A DNA stretch of 64,000 nt from JAXMDT01 sp046348685 (GCA_046348685.1 JAXMDT010000004.1:1-64000); one strand, 5' to 3'. Positions 1 through 9,086 are shown, counted from the stretch's first letter. The notes: a model not told the origin generated them from the sequence alone. Numbers and translations: made by a program.

Positions 1-1226
1 ATTTCGATTGGCGTAATGCAAAAAATATTGACGGGTTTCCCGTCAAATGCAAAGGGCACGGCAAGCAGCATACTTATACCGCACCCCTTGTATGCCTTGA
101 CATCGATATCATGACTGGACTTGACCTTGTCACCCAGCTGCCGGAGCTTAGCGGACATCTCAAACAGAAGGGCCTTGTGATAAAGGACCTGGTTGATAAC
201 GAAAAATTTGCAACGGCAATACGTAATGAGGAATCCGATATCGTGCAGAGGATGGAACGTGCGCGTGATCAGCTGCAGCGTACGGTTCCGTTGATTGGAA
301 AAATTGTAAAACATAAGCTTGAAGATAAGCAGCCGGCACATGGCAAACCGAAATTTTTCATACCCCTTGGTGGCCCGGGCGCAGGAAAAGGACGCACAAA
401 ACAAATTGCACAGGAAGCGGCTGACACAAAGATTGTTATCAATAGTCTCGACGGAAATCGCTACTACAGTCATATCATGAAACTGATCGTCACCTGCGGC
501 CACCATTCAGATGATTACGCTATGGTGCGCAGCTTTGCGACGGCTATACGGGATCGTGTGGAAGAGGAGTCTCTCAAACGCCGGCTTAATATGTATTATG
601 ATGCATCGGGGGTAAACTATGAAGGCCGTTACGATGCGCTGCTTGCTAAATTTAAAAAAGCCGGTTTTGAAACGCATGTCTATGCGGCATTCGCACCGCT
701 CGCATATCCCACGCCGCAGCCGGGAAAACTTGGCGTATGGGAACGCGTGGTGGCGCGCGCCGAAGACAAATCGCGGGCAGTGCCATGGCCCATCGTTCTT
801 GAAAAACATATCCAGGAAGCGGCGTCTCTGTTTGCAGCTGCACGGGACTGCAACGTCGATTACCTTACGATCTACGATACATCGCCTGAAAAAGAGAAAA
901 CAGGTAAAATAGATGGTGAAAAAACATCTGCTGCAATAAAACCCGATATGTTAGGCGCATTGGAAATTACAAACCATGTGTCGGACCAGGGTGAAACGGG
1001 TAAAAACGCTTTCGTGGTAGGGCGCGATAATGGCTCCTACCGTGTCCTGCGCATAAACGATCCCTTGGTTTTTGGGGATGTTATGGCTAAGTGCCTCCTC
1101 AATCCCCACGCTTCTGGCCCCAAAGACCTTTATCAGAGCCGCTTTCCCCAAGCCAGCCTGGGCGGCGTGCTACAGACCTGGGCAAGCAGCCATGAAGCAG
1201 CAAAAACAGCCGAAAGAACATTATAA
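1..1226 (+). CDS. Zeta-toxin-like P-loop kinase domain protein, 5' end outside window
   Basis: The reading frame is open to the left edge (from base 3), so the first ATG at 111 is probably internal and the N-terminus is missing. A Walker A motif GGPGAGKG lies near base 370. It is followed by NSLDGNRYY and, further on, DASGVNYEGRYDALLAKFKKAGF, here cited by its ends (YYDASG and KKAGFETHVYAAF), a layout like zeta-toxin/UDP-GlcNAc kinase proteins, where an NTP-binding loop precedes a substrate-binding helix-rich part. No epsilon-like antitoxin is visible downstream: the next gene is ahcY. The gene could instead be a chromosomal P-loop kinase of unknown substrate. The P-loop is certain; the zeta assignment is moderate. 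Confidence 0.6.
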   Translation, partial: FDWRNAKNIDGFPVKCKGHGKQHTYTAPLVCLDIDIMTGLDLVTQLPELSGHLKQKGLVIKDLVDNEKFATAIRNEESDIVQRMERARDQLQRTVPLIGKIVKHKLEDKQPAHGKPKFFIPLGGPGAGKGRTKQIAQEAADTKIVINSLDGNRYYSHIMKLIVTCGHHSDDYAMVRSFATAIRDRVEEESLKRRLNMYYDASGVNYEGRYDALLAKFKKAGFETHVYAAFAPLAYPTPQPGKLGVWERVVARAEDKSRAVPWPIVLEKHIQEAASLFAAARDCNVDYLTIYDTSPEKEKTGKIDGEKTSAAIKPDMLGALEITNHVSDQGETGKNAFVVGRDNGSYRVLRINDPLVFGDVMAKCLLNPHASGPKDLYQSRFPQASLGGVLQTWASSHEAAKTAERTL

Positions 1227-1287
1227 CCACTACTTGTATCCCTCCGTTTTAGCTGATATTCAGGCCAGGATAAAAAAGGAGAGATAT

Positions 1288-2604
1288 ATGCCCGCAGCCA
1301 CCAAAACCGCTACCAGCTTCACCGACTATAAAGTTGCCGATATCGGGCTTGCCGAATGGGGGCGCAAAGAAGTATCTCTCGCCGAGACGGAAATGCCCGG
1401 GCTGATGGCACTGCGCAGTGAATATGGCAAATCCAAGCCCTTGAAAGGCGCGCGTATTGCAGGATGTCTGCATATGACGATTCAGACGGCGGTGCTGATC
1501 GAAACACTGACGGCGCTTGGTGCGGAAGTTCGCTGGAGTTCGTGCAATATTTTTTCTACGCAGGATCAGGCAGCGGCAGCGATTGCAGCGGCGGAAATTC
1601 CTGTTTTTGCCTGGAAAGGCGAAACCGAAGAGGAGTATGACTGGTGCATTGAGCAGACCATCAAAGGCCCGGATGGGTGGGTGCCGAATATGATTCTAGA
1701 CGACGGTGGTGATTTGACGCGCGTCATGCACGAAAAACATGCCGTTTTAATGAAAGATGTGAAAGGCGTTTCGGAAGAGACGACGACCGGTGTCCATCGT
1801 CTGAAAGAGATGGAAAAGGCAGGCACGCTGAAAGTACCTGCTATCAACGTCAATGACTCGGTAACCAAGTCGAAATTTGATAATCTCTATGGCTGCCGCG
1901 AGAGCCTGCCAGACGGTCTGAAACGTGCCACCGACATTATGTTTGCCGGTAAAGTTGCAGTTGTTTGCGGTTATGGGGATGTGGGCAAAGGCTGCGCGAA
2001 TGCGTTGAAAGGCCAAGGCGCGCGCGTCGTCATTACGGAAATCGATCCCATCTGTGCACTTCAGGCTGCCATGGAGGGCTATCGTGTGGCAACGGTGGAA
2101 GATGTCGTGAAAGAAGCCGATATTTTCGTCACCGCAACGGGAAACCATGATGTGATTACGCTTGAGCATATGCGTGAGATGAAAGACCGCGCTATCGTCT
2201 GCAATATCGGCCATTTCGACAATGAGATCCAGGTAGCAGGACTGCGCAACATGAAATGGACAAACATCAAGCCGCAGGTCGATGAAATCACCTTCCCGGA
2301 CGGAAAACGCATCATTCTCCTGGCGGAAGGCCGTCTGGTGAACCTCGGCTGCGCAACCGGCCACCCGAGCTTTGTCATGAGCACGTCTTTCACTAATCAG
2401 GTTCTGGCTCAGATCGAGCTCTGGCAGAATCACAGCAAATATCAAAACAAGGTATATGTGCTGCCGAAAGAACTCGATGAAAAAGTCGCCCGTCTGCACC
2501 TCGAGAAACTGGGCGTTAAATTAACAACGCTTTCCAAACAGCAGGCCGATTACATCGGCGTGTCGCAGCAAGGCCCTTTCAAGCCGGAAGCTTACCGTTA
2601 TTAA
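1288..2604 (+). CDS. ahcY: Adenosylhomocysteinase (SAH hydrolase)
   Basis: Reversibly splits S-adenosylhomocysteine into adenosine and homocysteine, clearing the product of SAM-dependent methylation in the cytoplasm. The start at 1288 is chosen over upstream in-frame starts because AAGGAGAGATAT stands just before it and the product (438 residues) has family length. Visible motifs are NLYGCRESLPDGLKRATD, the NAD-binding GYGDVGKGCA around residue 228, TATGNHDVI, and the C-terminal GPFKPEAYRY tail that closes the NAD site of the neighbouring subunit. No SAH riboswitch was recognised in the 60-bp leader. A nested stem-loop follows the stop codon. Identification is firm. Confidence 0.97.
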   Translation: MPAATKTATSFTDYKVADIGLAEWGRKEVSLAETEMPGLMALRSEYGKSKPLKGARIAGCLHMTIQTAVLIETLTALGAEVRWSSCNIFSTQDQAAAAIAAAEIPVFAWKGETEEEYDWCIEQTIKGPDGWVPNMILDDGGDLTRVMHEKHAVLMKDVKGVSEETTTGVHRLKEMEKAGTLKVPAINVNDSVTKSKFDNLYGCRESLPDGLKRATDIMFAGKVAVVCGYGDVGKGCANALKGQGARVVITEIDPICALQAAMEGYRVATVEDVVKEADIFVTATGNHDVITLEHMREMKDRAIVCNIGHFDNEIQVAGLRNMKWTNIKPQVDEITFPDGKRIILLAEGRLVNLGCATGHPSFVMSTSFTNQVLAQIELWQNHSKYQNKVYVLPKELDEKVARLHLEKLGVKLTTLSKQQADYIGVSQQGPFKPEAYRY

Positions 2605-2608
2605 GCTT

Positions 2609-2680
2609 AAGGTTATAGGTTTCAGGTTACAGGTTTCAGCGGTCAGTGGCTGAAACTCTAGGCCTGAAACATTTAACCTT
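2609..2680. repeat. Nested inverted-repeat spacer after ahcY
   Basis: Outer arms AAGGTTA (2609-2615) and TAACCTT (2674-2680), next arms GTTTCAGG (2619-2626) and CCTGAAAC (2663-2670), and inner arms GTTTCAGC (2633-2640) and GCTGAAAC (2649-2656) can fold into one branched hairpin. The left side also repeats the word GGTTTCAG directly. There is no T-run, so it is not a clear terminator. It lies just upstream of divL and could be mRNA structure or a small mobile palindrome. Confidence 0.6.
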
Positions 2681-2722
2681 CTTATGCTTGCGTCGCTACG
2701 GCAGAGACGCTACCACTACCAT

Positions 2723-5071
2723 ATGGGGGATTTCCTAGTCGCGCCTGAATATCTGGCTGCATTTGGTTTGGCAGCAGGGGGTGTTGCAATCCTTGCAAGC
2801 ATCCATCGCACACGCAAACTACAGGAACGGGGCACGCTGGTTACGACGATCCTGTCTTCGCCGCAATTCGGCTATGTCAAATTCAATAAGGACCGGACGC
2901 TTTCCGACGCACATCAACTGAAGGATCTTCTCGGCGCCCACAAAACGCTTAAGGATGAAACTGACATACTAGAGTTTCTGGAAAGCGATAACGCAAAAGC
3001 CTGGCAGAATTTTTCCGATAGACTTTTAAAAGGCGAAATGCCCATACCCCTTGTGACGCGTACAAAAACGGGTCAATTTCTGGAATGGGCGCCAATCAAC
3101 AACCCGCCTGAAGCCGCAAGTATTCCTTTGTTTGTTTCAAACGTTACAGCACGGCAGAAACGGCTTTTGCAGGTACAGACTGAAACTGAATCATTAAAAA
3201 ATGAGGTCAGGCGTCATTCGACCATTTTGAATAATACGCAAACCCTGAGCTGGATGCGGGATTCGGACTTAAATATTATTTACTGCAACCTGGCTTATAC
3301 GACGGCGGTCGAAGATCTTTCGCTGGATAGCTCTAGCATGGGCGTGCCGGAACTGCACCGCAATTGCCGGGCGCTCGCTGCCAGCGCACGCACCAGCGGT
3401 CAGCCTCAATATGAAAAAATGCATATTGTCGTCGCGGGCGAGCGGCGACTTTACGACGTGCGTGAAATTTTCGTTCCTGAGATCGGCATGACGGTTGGTT
3501 ATGCACGAGACATCACCGATGTCGAGCGTATGCAGGAGGAAATCCGCCTGCATATTTCCGCCGAACACGATCTGCTGGAAAGCTCTACTTCCGCGGTGGC
3601 GATCTTCGGCGCCGATACGCGCCTGAGATTTTATAATCAGGCCTATATACGTATGTGGAAATTTGAAGAGCAATGGCTTGATACCAGCCCGACATTTGCT
3701 GAAATTCTTGAATTCCTCCGTGAAAAGCGCCGTCTGCCGGAGCAGGCTAATTTCCGCGCTTATAAAGAGCAGATGCTGAAGCTGTTTACCGATCTGCTCG
3801 AATCGAAAGAAGATGTTTTCTTCCTGCCGGATGGCAAAGTGATACGTAATGTCGCCATTCCGTATGCAACGGGCGGCATCGTGTTTTCCTATGAGGACGT
3901 CACTGACCGCGTCGCACTCGAGCAATCCTATAATACATTGATCGCGGTACAGCGCGAAACACTCGACAGCCTGCACGAAGGCGTCGTGGTATTCGGTGAG
4001 GATGGACGGATTCGTTTGAGCAATCCTGTGTTTCTTCGCCTATGGGAAATGCGGGAATACGATCTTGCAGACCGCGCGCATGTCAGTGAATTTCTAGACA
4101 AAGTGCAGTCGTTTTTCCGTACCGAAGACGCAGAGCAATTCCGTAAGGAAATGCTGGCGCGTATCCAGTCGCGCAAACTGCAAACATCGCGCATGGAACG
4201 CGCTGACGGCACAGTAGTCGAGTGGAGTACGGTACCGCTGCCTGATGGCGGCACGCTTATTACATTTACCGATGTCACCGCATCTACATTGGTTGAACGT
4301 TCGCTCCGCGAAAAGAATGAAGCGCTTACCGCAGCGGACAAATTAAAGTCCGAGTTTCTTGCCAACATGTCCTACGAGCTTCGCTCGCCGCTCACGTCCA
4401 TCAGCGGGTTTGCCGACATGCTGTCGCAGGATTATTTCGGGCCCCTTACCGAGAAGCAGCGCGAATACGTGGAAGGCATACGCCAATCTTCGCAGCATTT
4501 GACGCAGCTGATCGGCGATATCCTCGATCTTGCGAGTATCGAAGCCGGTTACCTGACGCTGGAAGTGCGAGAATTCAGCATCAAAGACATGCTGAATTCC
4601 ATGCTTGCGCTGCTTAGCGAGCGACTGCGGGAATTCGGCCTGCAGGGATCGGTCGATTGCCCGGATGGAATCGGCATGATGCGCGGCGACGAGACCCGAA
4701 TCCGCCAGGCGCTGTTTCACCTGCTCAGCAATGCCGTTAAATATACTAAGGAAGGCTATGTTACGCTGGGGGCAAGTCGCGATCCGCAAGGAGTTCACCT
4801 GTGGGTACGGGATACCGGCGTCGGGATCGCGCCTGAAGAGCAGCAAGCCGTGTTCGAGAAATTCTACCGTGGGGCAGCGGGATCAAGCAAATCGGGCACG
4901 GGCCTTGGTCTTTCCATGGTCAAAAGCTTCATCGAGCTGCATGGCGGCCGGGTTATTCTTGATTCCCGGCCGGACGTGGGAACGACGGTAACCTGTATTA
5001 TTCCGGAACATCCGCCGCTTAACTCCGCCGAAGAATACGCGTTCTTAGGCTCGACAAACCGGCCCGCCTGA
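2723..5071 (+). CDS. divL: DivL-type PAS sensor kinase with Tyr replacing the H-box His
   Basis: A 782-residue protein with an N-terminal membrane segment (about residues 9-25), several PAS-like segments (about 160-520), a dimerisation/phospho-acceptor helix and a C-terminal HATPase domain with an N box (HLLSNAVKY), G1 (DTGVGIAPEE) and G2 (GTGLGLSM). The H-box reads MSYELRSPLTSI, with tyrosine where histidine kinases carry histidine. This is the hallmark of Caulobacter DivL, whose tyrosine is Tyr550; with the start at 2723 it is residue 551 here. Known role of the family: a polar scaffold that couples DivK to CckA and so to CtrA. An ATG at 2684 is in frame, and neither start has a good ribosome site. 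Assignment is strong from motif and length. Confidence 0.88.
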   Translation: MGDFLVAPEYLAAFGLAAGGVAILASIHRTRKLQERGTLVTTILSSPQFGYVKFNKDRTLSDAHQLKDLLGAHKTLKDETDILEFLESDNAKAWQNFSDRLLKGEMPIPLVTRTKTGQFLEWAPINNPPEAASIPLFVSNVTARQKRLLQVQTETESLKNEVRRHSTILNNTQTLSWMRDSDLNIIYCNLAYTTAVEDLSLDSSSMGVPELHRNCRALAASARTSGQPQYEKMHIVVAGERRLYDVREIFVPEIGMTVGYARDITDVERMQEEIRLHISAEHDLLESSTSAVAIFGADTRLRFYNQAYIRMWKFEEQWLDTSPTFAEILEFLREKRRLPEQANFRAYKEQMLKLFTDLLESKEDVFFLPDGKVIRNVAIPYATGGIVFSYEDVTDRVALEQSYNTLIAVQRETLDSLHEGVVVFGEDGRIRLSNPVFLRLWEMREYDLADRAHVSEFLDKVQSFFRTEDAEQFRKEMLARIQSRKLQTSRMERADGTVVEWSTVPLPDGGTLITFTDVTASTLVERSLREKNEALTAADKLKSEFLANMSYELRSPLTSISGFADMLSQDYFGPLTEKQREYVEGIRQSSQHLTQLIGDILDLASIEAGYLTLEVREFSIKDMLNSMLALLSERLREFGLQGSVDCPDGIGMMRGDETRIRQALFHLLSNAVKYTKEGYVTLGASRDPQGVHLWVRDTGVGIAPEEQQAVFEKFYRGAAGSSKSGTGLGLSMVKSFIELHGGRVILDSRPDVGTTVTCIIPEHPPLNSAEEYAFLGSTNRPA

Positions 5072-5085
5072 GATAAAGCCACTTC

Positions 5086-5946
5086 ATGCAAGAACGTGCT
5101 TATATTTTAACCCTATCCTGTAAAGACGTGCGCGGCATCGTCGCCGCCGTTTCCGGTTTTATTGCAGGAATCGACGGGTTCATCAGTGAATCAACCCAGT
5201 TCGGCGATCCGGCGACGGAAACGTTTTTTCTGCGCATGCATTTCGCGTGCGGCCCAACGACTCCTGAGTTTGAATCATTGAAAGCGCTTTTTGCTGAGAA
5301 AGTCGGCATGCCTTTCAACATGCGCTGGGATCTTTACGATACATCGGCGAAGCCGAAAGTGCTGATCATGGTTTCAAAGTTCGGCCATTGCCTGAACGAT
5401 ATTTTGCATCGCTATCGTTCCGGCCAGCTACAGATAGAAATCCCCGCGGTCATCTCTAACCATCCGGACATGCAGCGCTTAGTGGCCTGGCACGATATTC
5501 CTTACTTCTATTTCCCGATGGAACAGGACAGGAAAGCCGACCAGGAAGCCCGCGTCTGGGACGTAGTCGAAAAATATAACATAGACCTCGTCGTGCTTGC
5601 CCGCTACATGCAGGTGCTCTCAGACGATCTCTGCCGCAAGCTGGAAGGCCGTGCAATCAATATCCATCATTCATTCCTGCCAAGCTTCAAAGGCGCAAAA
5701 CCTTATCATCAGGCGCATGCGCGCGGCGTGAAGCTGATCGGCGCAACGGCGCATTATGTAACGGCCGCGCTCGATGAAGGCCCAATTATCGATCAGGAAG
5801 TGGCGCGTGTGAACCATACGCATAGCCCGGAAGATCTGGTAGCGATCGGCGAGGACATCGAAAGCCGCGTGCTGGCGCGTGCTGTGAAATACCATTGCGA
5901 GCATCGGGTACTGCTGAATGGTACTAAGACAGTAGTTTTTAATTAA
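5086..5946 (+). CDS. purU: Formyltetrahydrofolate deformylase
   Basis: Hydrolyses 10-formyl-THF to formate and THF, balancing one-carbon units. The 286-residue protein has an N-terminal ACT domain (about 1-80, beginning AYILTLSCKDVRGIVAAVSG) and a formyltransferase-fold domain. Active-site segments are INIHHSFLPSFKGAKPYHQA (general-base His) and AALDEGPIIDQEV (catalytic Asp). It starts 14 bp after the divL stop, so the two are probably co-transcribed. It sits next to ahcY, also a one-carbon/methyl-cycle gene. The length and both active-site blocks match PurU rather than PurN, which lacks the ACT domain. Confidence 0.95.
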   Translation: MQERAYILTLSCKDVRGIVAAVSGFIAGIDGFISESTQFGDPATETFFLRMHFACGPTTPEFESLKALFAEKVGMPFNMRWDLYDTSAKPKVLIMVSKFGHCLNDILHRYRSGQLQIEIPAVISNHPDMQRLVAWHDIPYFYFPMEQDRKADQEARVWDVVEKYNIDLVVLARYMQVLSDDLCRKLEGRAINIHHSFLPSFKGAKPYHQAHARGVKLIGATAHYVTAALDEGPIIDQEVARVNHTHSPEDLVAIGEDIESRVLARAVKYHCEHRVLLNGTKTVVFN

Positions 5947-5974
5947 ACTGTCACGCGGCGTAGGTCGGACGACG

Positions 5975-7084
5975 TCATTTAGCTAAATAAATCTTTTGCG
6001 CATCGGTAAACATGGCCTGTAGACGGTCTTGATCCTTTGCCTCAAGCGCCAAGGCCATTGCATTCAAAGACTCCAGAAAACTTTTCAGTAAAATAGCCAC
6101 TTGCCGGTAGCTTTCGGAGATTTTCTCGATATCGACTTCCGGCGGCTCAAGGGCAATAGCCGTCATGTCGGCAAAGCCGGTGCCTACAAACGGTGCCATG
6201 CGCTTGCCATGCTTTAATTCCGCGTTTTGCACCGTGCTGATGAGCGTTGAAGCGACAATACGTGGAAACAGTCTTACCGCGGCATCCTCACTAATCGTTG
6301 ATGTATGGCCGGCATCCTCACCACTTTGAAATTCGGAAATGAAATGCTGCGTGATACCAGCAGCGACCTGCAGGGCAGACAGGACGGCGTCGCGATTGCC
6401 AAAGCAGATATCTACCCACAGCGCAGGATTGGACCCAGCGAGGCGCAGGAAGGGGAAGGATTTGGTGTTCGTCACGTAAGGCTCGAGCGTCAGCATGAGC
6501 GCATAGGCCATAATCTGCGTCAGATGCGAGACATGCGCATAAATAATATCATGGGTTGCAGCATCCATTTCTCCGACGACGCCGCCGAGCGCCTGCCAGA
6601 ACACGGCAACTTTTTCTTTCGCCACCGGCGCGGTAAATTCATTAGTGGCCATGATAATGCGCTTGCCCTGAAACAATTCCTTTCTTCCGGCGGCGGCGCC
6701 GGACTGTTCGCTGCCGGCGATGGGATGCACCGGCACGAAATGCGTCGGATCGGGCAGGTAAGGAGAGATGGTGGCAATGGCGTATTGCTTGATCGAACCG
6801 ACATCGCTGATGATAGTACCTGCTGCAAGATAAGGTTTGATTGCGTGGGCGATTTTTTCGAAGGAAGAGGGCGGACCGGCAATAATGATTAGATCGGAAT
6901 TTTTGATACGATTATCGACGACAGAACTACCGTGATCGATAATATCTTCGCGGCGAAGGAGCTGCAGCGATTCAGCATCCGGATCGACGCCGATGATGAC
7001 TTCCGCCAATTGATGCGCGCGCACGTCCCGCGCAATTGAGGAGCCGATAAGTCCGAGGCCAATGATGCTGATCTGGTGAAACAT
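5975..7084 (-). CDS. tyrA: Prephenate/arogenate dehydrogenase
   Basis: Oxidative decarboxylation step of tyrosine synthesis. The start at 7084 (MFHQISII) overlaps the hisC stop by one base (TAATG), which points to translational coupling; a longer frame reaches 7156 inside hisC and is not preferred. The N-terminal Rossmann motif is GLGLIGSS, and the substrate motif HPIAGSEQSG is intact. At 369 residues it is longer than the common ~300-residue form; the extra part is a C-terminal helical tail. It is the last gene of a minus-strand aromatic amino-acid operon (chorismate mutase, hisC, tyrA). Whether prephenate or arogenate is the substrate cannot be told from sequence alone. Confidence 0.92.
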   Translation of the reverse strand: MFHQISIIGLGLIGSSIARDVRAHQLAEVIIGVDPDAESLQLLRREDIIDHGSSVVDNRIKNSDLIIIAGPPSSFEKIAHAIKPYLAAGTIISDVGSIKQYAIATISPYLPDPTHFVPVHPIAGSEQSGAAAGRKELFQGKRIIMATNEFTAPVAKEKVAVFWQALGGVVGEMDAATHDIIYAHVSHLTQIMAYALMLTLEPYVTNTKSFPFLRLAGSNPALWVDICFGNRDAVLSALQVAAGITQHFISEFQSGEDAGHTSTISEDAAVRLFPRIVASTLISTVQNAELKHGKRMAPFVGTGFADMTAIALEPPEVDIEKISESYRQVAILLKSFLESLNAMALALEAKDQDRLQAMFTDAQKIYLAK

Positions 7085-8163
7085 TAGAGCAGCTTCTTTA
7101 GTGCATCGAGCAGGATGCCGTTTTCTTCTGCTGTGCCGACTGTGATGCGCAGGCATGTTGGCAATTTGTAATTCACTACCTCGCGCACATAAATGCCGTG
7201 TTCATCGACCAGGCGTTTGCATACCGTGGAGGCAAGCGCGGCATCATTGAAATCGACGAGAACAAAATTCCCCTGGCTTGGATAAACCGTTAAGCCCAAA
7301 TCTTTCAGCGCTTTTGTCAACGCTTCGCGCTGTTCGGCGTTCAAGCGCTTTTGTTCTTCGGTATAGGCTTTATCGCGCATAGCGGCGATGCCTGCCATTT
7401 GTGCGGCATACGATGTGTTAAAGGGGCCTTTCAGTCGATTGATAACGTCAATAATTTCCGCCGATGCGACCATCCATCCGGGACGTAGCGCAGGCAGTCC
7501 ATAGGTTTTGGAGAACGTACGCAGCATCACTGTATTTTGCGTTGAGAGCGCTAATTTTAAACCCGGTTCATAGTCGTCTGCGGTGACACATTCCGCATAA
7601 GCGGCATCGATGGCGAGAAGGATATGTGAAGGCAATGCCGTGCGCAATCGCTTAACTTCCGCTTCCGATAGGTACGTCCCAGTAGGGTTGTTCGGATTGG
7701 CAAGAAAAACCAATTTCGTGTTTGGCGTGACGGACGCCAGAATACGGTCAACATCCGCCGTATAATCCACCTCCGGCGCTTCTACCGGCGTGGCGCCGGC
7801 ACCTAACGTATATATCTTATACATGAGGAAACCATGCTCGCAGTAGAGCACTTCATCGCCCTCGCCCGCATAGGCATTCACCAGCAGGCCAATCAGTTCA
7901 TCGGAGCCGGCGCCGCAGACAATGCGAGAAGGATCGACCCCTTGCACTTCACCTATCGCCTCGCGCAACTCGGTGGCATTGGCATCGGGATAGCGATTCA
8001 GCTTTTTAAATGCTTCTTCATATGCGGCAATAGCCTTTGGGCTAGGGCCATAGGAATTCTCGTTCGACGACAGTTTAATCGTGCGGGCCGCCGTTTTACC
8101 GGATTTACCTGGCGTATAGGGCGATATCTTCATGATACCTGGTTTTGGGATGGGGAGGCTCAT
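7084..8163 (-). CDS. hisC: Histidinol-phosphate / aromatic aminotransferase
   Basis: PLP-dependent class I/II aminotransferase, 359 residues. It converts imidazole-acetol phosphate to histidinol phosphate and, in many alphaproteobacteria, also transaminates prephenate or aromatic keto acids. Motifs: LSSNENSYGPSP, NPNNPTGTY, and the PLP lysine in RTFSKTYGLPALRPGW. The start at 8163 (MSLPIPKPG) lies one base after the upstream stop; a longer frame to 8220 would overlap the chorismate mutase. Its position between chorismate mutase and tyrA suggests that it serves the Tyr/Phe branch as well as histidine. Confidence 0.93.
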   Translation of the reverse strand: MSLPIPKPGIMKISPYTPGKSGKTAARTIKLSSNENSYGPSPKAIAAYEEAFKKLNRYPDANATELREAIGEVQGVDPSRIVCGAGSDELIGLLVNAYAGEGDEVLYCEHGFLMYKIYTLGAGATPVEAPEVDYTADVDRILASVTPNTKLVFLANPNNPTGTYLSEAEVKRLRTALPSHILLAIDAAYAECVTADDYEPGLKLALSTQNTVMLRTFSKTYGLPALRPGWMVASAEIIDVINRLKGPFNTSYAAQMAGIAAMRDKAYTEEQKRLNAEQREALTKALKDLGLTVYPSQGNFVLVDFNDAALASTVCKRLVDEHGIYVREVVNYKLPTCLRITVGTAEENGILLDALKKLL

Positions 8164-8164
8164 A

Positions 8165-8854
8165 TTACTTGACTCTAGCAGGCACGGCATAAGCGCCAAT
8201 GCATCCTTCTTCATCAGCATGGAATCCTTTTTTGATGTTGAAATGGTCTGTGACGATCACCGTTTCATCATCGCCGGTAGGTGTCGGTTTGACCTGACCA
8301 ATCAGATAGGCTTCATCAGCGATGGCATCGTCCGGAAAAATTACGAAAGGTATTTTAGCAAAAATTTTCAGTTGCGGGTATTGGGTAAGCGATGACCACC
8401 AGGGCTTATCACTATCCTGCGCGGAAGGTTTTGTGCTGACGACGCCGACCGTATGCGGCGATGCCAGGCAATCGGTGATGATCTTCTCATCGTCATCGCG
8501 CAGCATGGCCGGAACAAAATTGCCGAAATATTCACGCACCAGCGTCAATGCAGCCGGATGACGCGAAGAAACGGAAACGTGAAGCGGCGATTCCAGACAC
8601 AACGCCGCGCCAATGATAACGCGCCAGAGCTGGGCAGCGGCGGCGGGGCTAAACTCTGAGCCGGTAAATTTCTGAATCACGCTCCGTATCATGATTGCTT
8701 CGCGGTCTGGGCGGATGAAGCTGCCGGTATCACCCGACGTCTTTTTCCATTCGCCAACTTGGTGTACAAATCCCTGGCGCTTGATAAGCAGACGAGCGAT
8801 CTCGTCATCAATCGCATCGATAGAGGCGCGGAGCTGGTTTAGAGTGTCGGACAT
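8165..8854 (-). CDS. Chorismate mutase (AroQ class) with unassigned C-terminal half
   Basis: The N-terminal ~90 residues (LRASIDAIDDEIARLLIKR, then WRVIIGAALCLE) match the all-helical AroQ chorismate mutase fold, which converts chorismate to prephenate. The remaining ~130 residues (from about LHVSVSSRHPAAL) contain no prephenate dehydratase motif that I recognise, so this is not a standard PheA. First gene of the minus-strand operon with hisC and tyrA. Its leader is occupied by the 152-bp hairpin element. The N-terminal call is good; the role of the C-terminal half is unknown. Confidence 0.82.
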   Translation of the reverse strand: MSDTLNQLRASIDAIDDEIARLLIKRQGFVHQVGEWKKTSGDTGSFIRPDREAIMIRSVIQKFTGSEFSPAAAAQLWRVIIGAALCLESPLHVSVSSRHPAALTLVREYFGNFVPAMLRDDDEKIITDCLASPHTVGVVSTKPSAQDSDKPWWSSLTQYPQLKIFAKIPFVIFPDDAIADEAYLIGQVKPTPTGDDETVIVTDHFNIKKGFHADEEGCIGAYAVPARVK

Positions 8855-8864
8855 ACTTTATTCA

Positions 8865-9016
8865 CGTCATTCCCCGAATTTTGACAGGAGTCAAAATTAT
8901 AGGGAAATCCAGGAAGTAAAAGCCAGCAGGCTTTTACTGACACCAAACGTCTCCTGACATTTGGTTATTCTGGATTCCGGATCGCGCTGGCTCCTGCCAG
9001 CTTGTCCGGAATGACG
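8865..9016. repeat. 152-bp palindromic multi-hairpin intergenic element
   Basis: The element is bounded by terminal inverted repeats CGTCATTCC (8865-8873) and GGAATGACG (9008-9016). Inside are perfect hairpins: AATTTTGAC-AGGA-GTCAAAATT (8877-8898) and AGTAAAAGCC-AGCA-GGCTTTTACT, given by its arms 8915-8924 and 8929-8938. A 9-bp hairpin with one wobble spans 8942-8965 (ACCAAACGT / ACATTTGGT), and GCTGGC-TCCT-GCCAGC lies near 8986-9001. A longer stem GGAAATCCAG / CTGGATTCC encloses the middle two. It fills the divergent spacer between the chorismate-mutase operon and metX. It looks like a non-autonomous palindromic element; only one copy is in this window. Confidence 0.75.
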
Positions 9017-9086
9017 AGACCCCTAGAAAGATTGCTATATTCAACGCTTTGTCTTAGAGAGATAGAATCATAAAGACAAGTATCCA

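Noticed and set aside
1227..1287. Possible SAH riboswitch before ahcY
   Set aside because: The 60-bp leader lacks the conserved stems and loop sequences I would expect.
1747..2499. 250-codon open frame opposite ahcY
   Set aside because: Antisense to a highly conserved enzyme; no supporting signal.
9017..9086. Possible SAM-II type riboswitch before metX
   Set aside because: No recognisable SAM-II core; the region is short and AT-rich.
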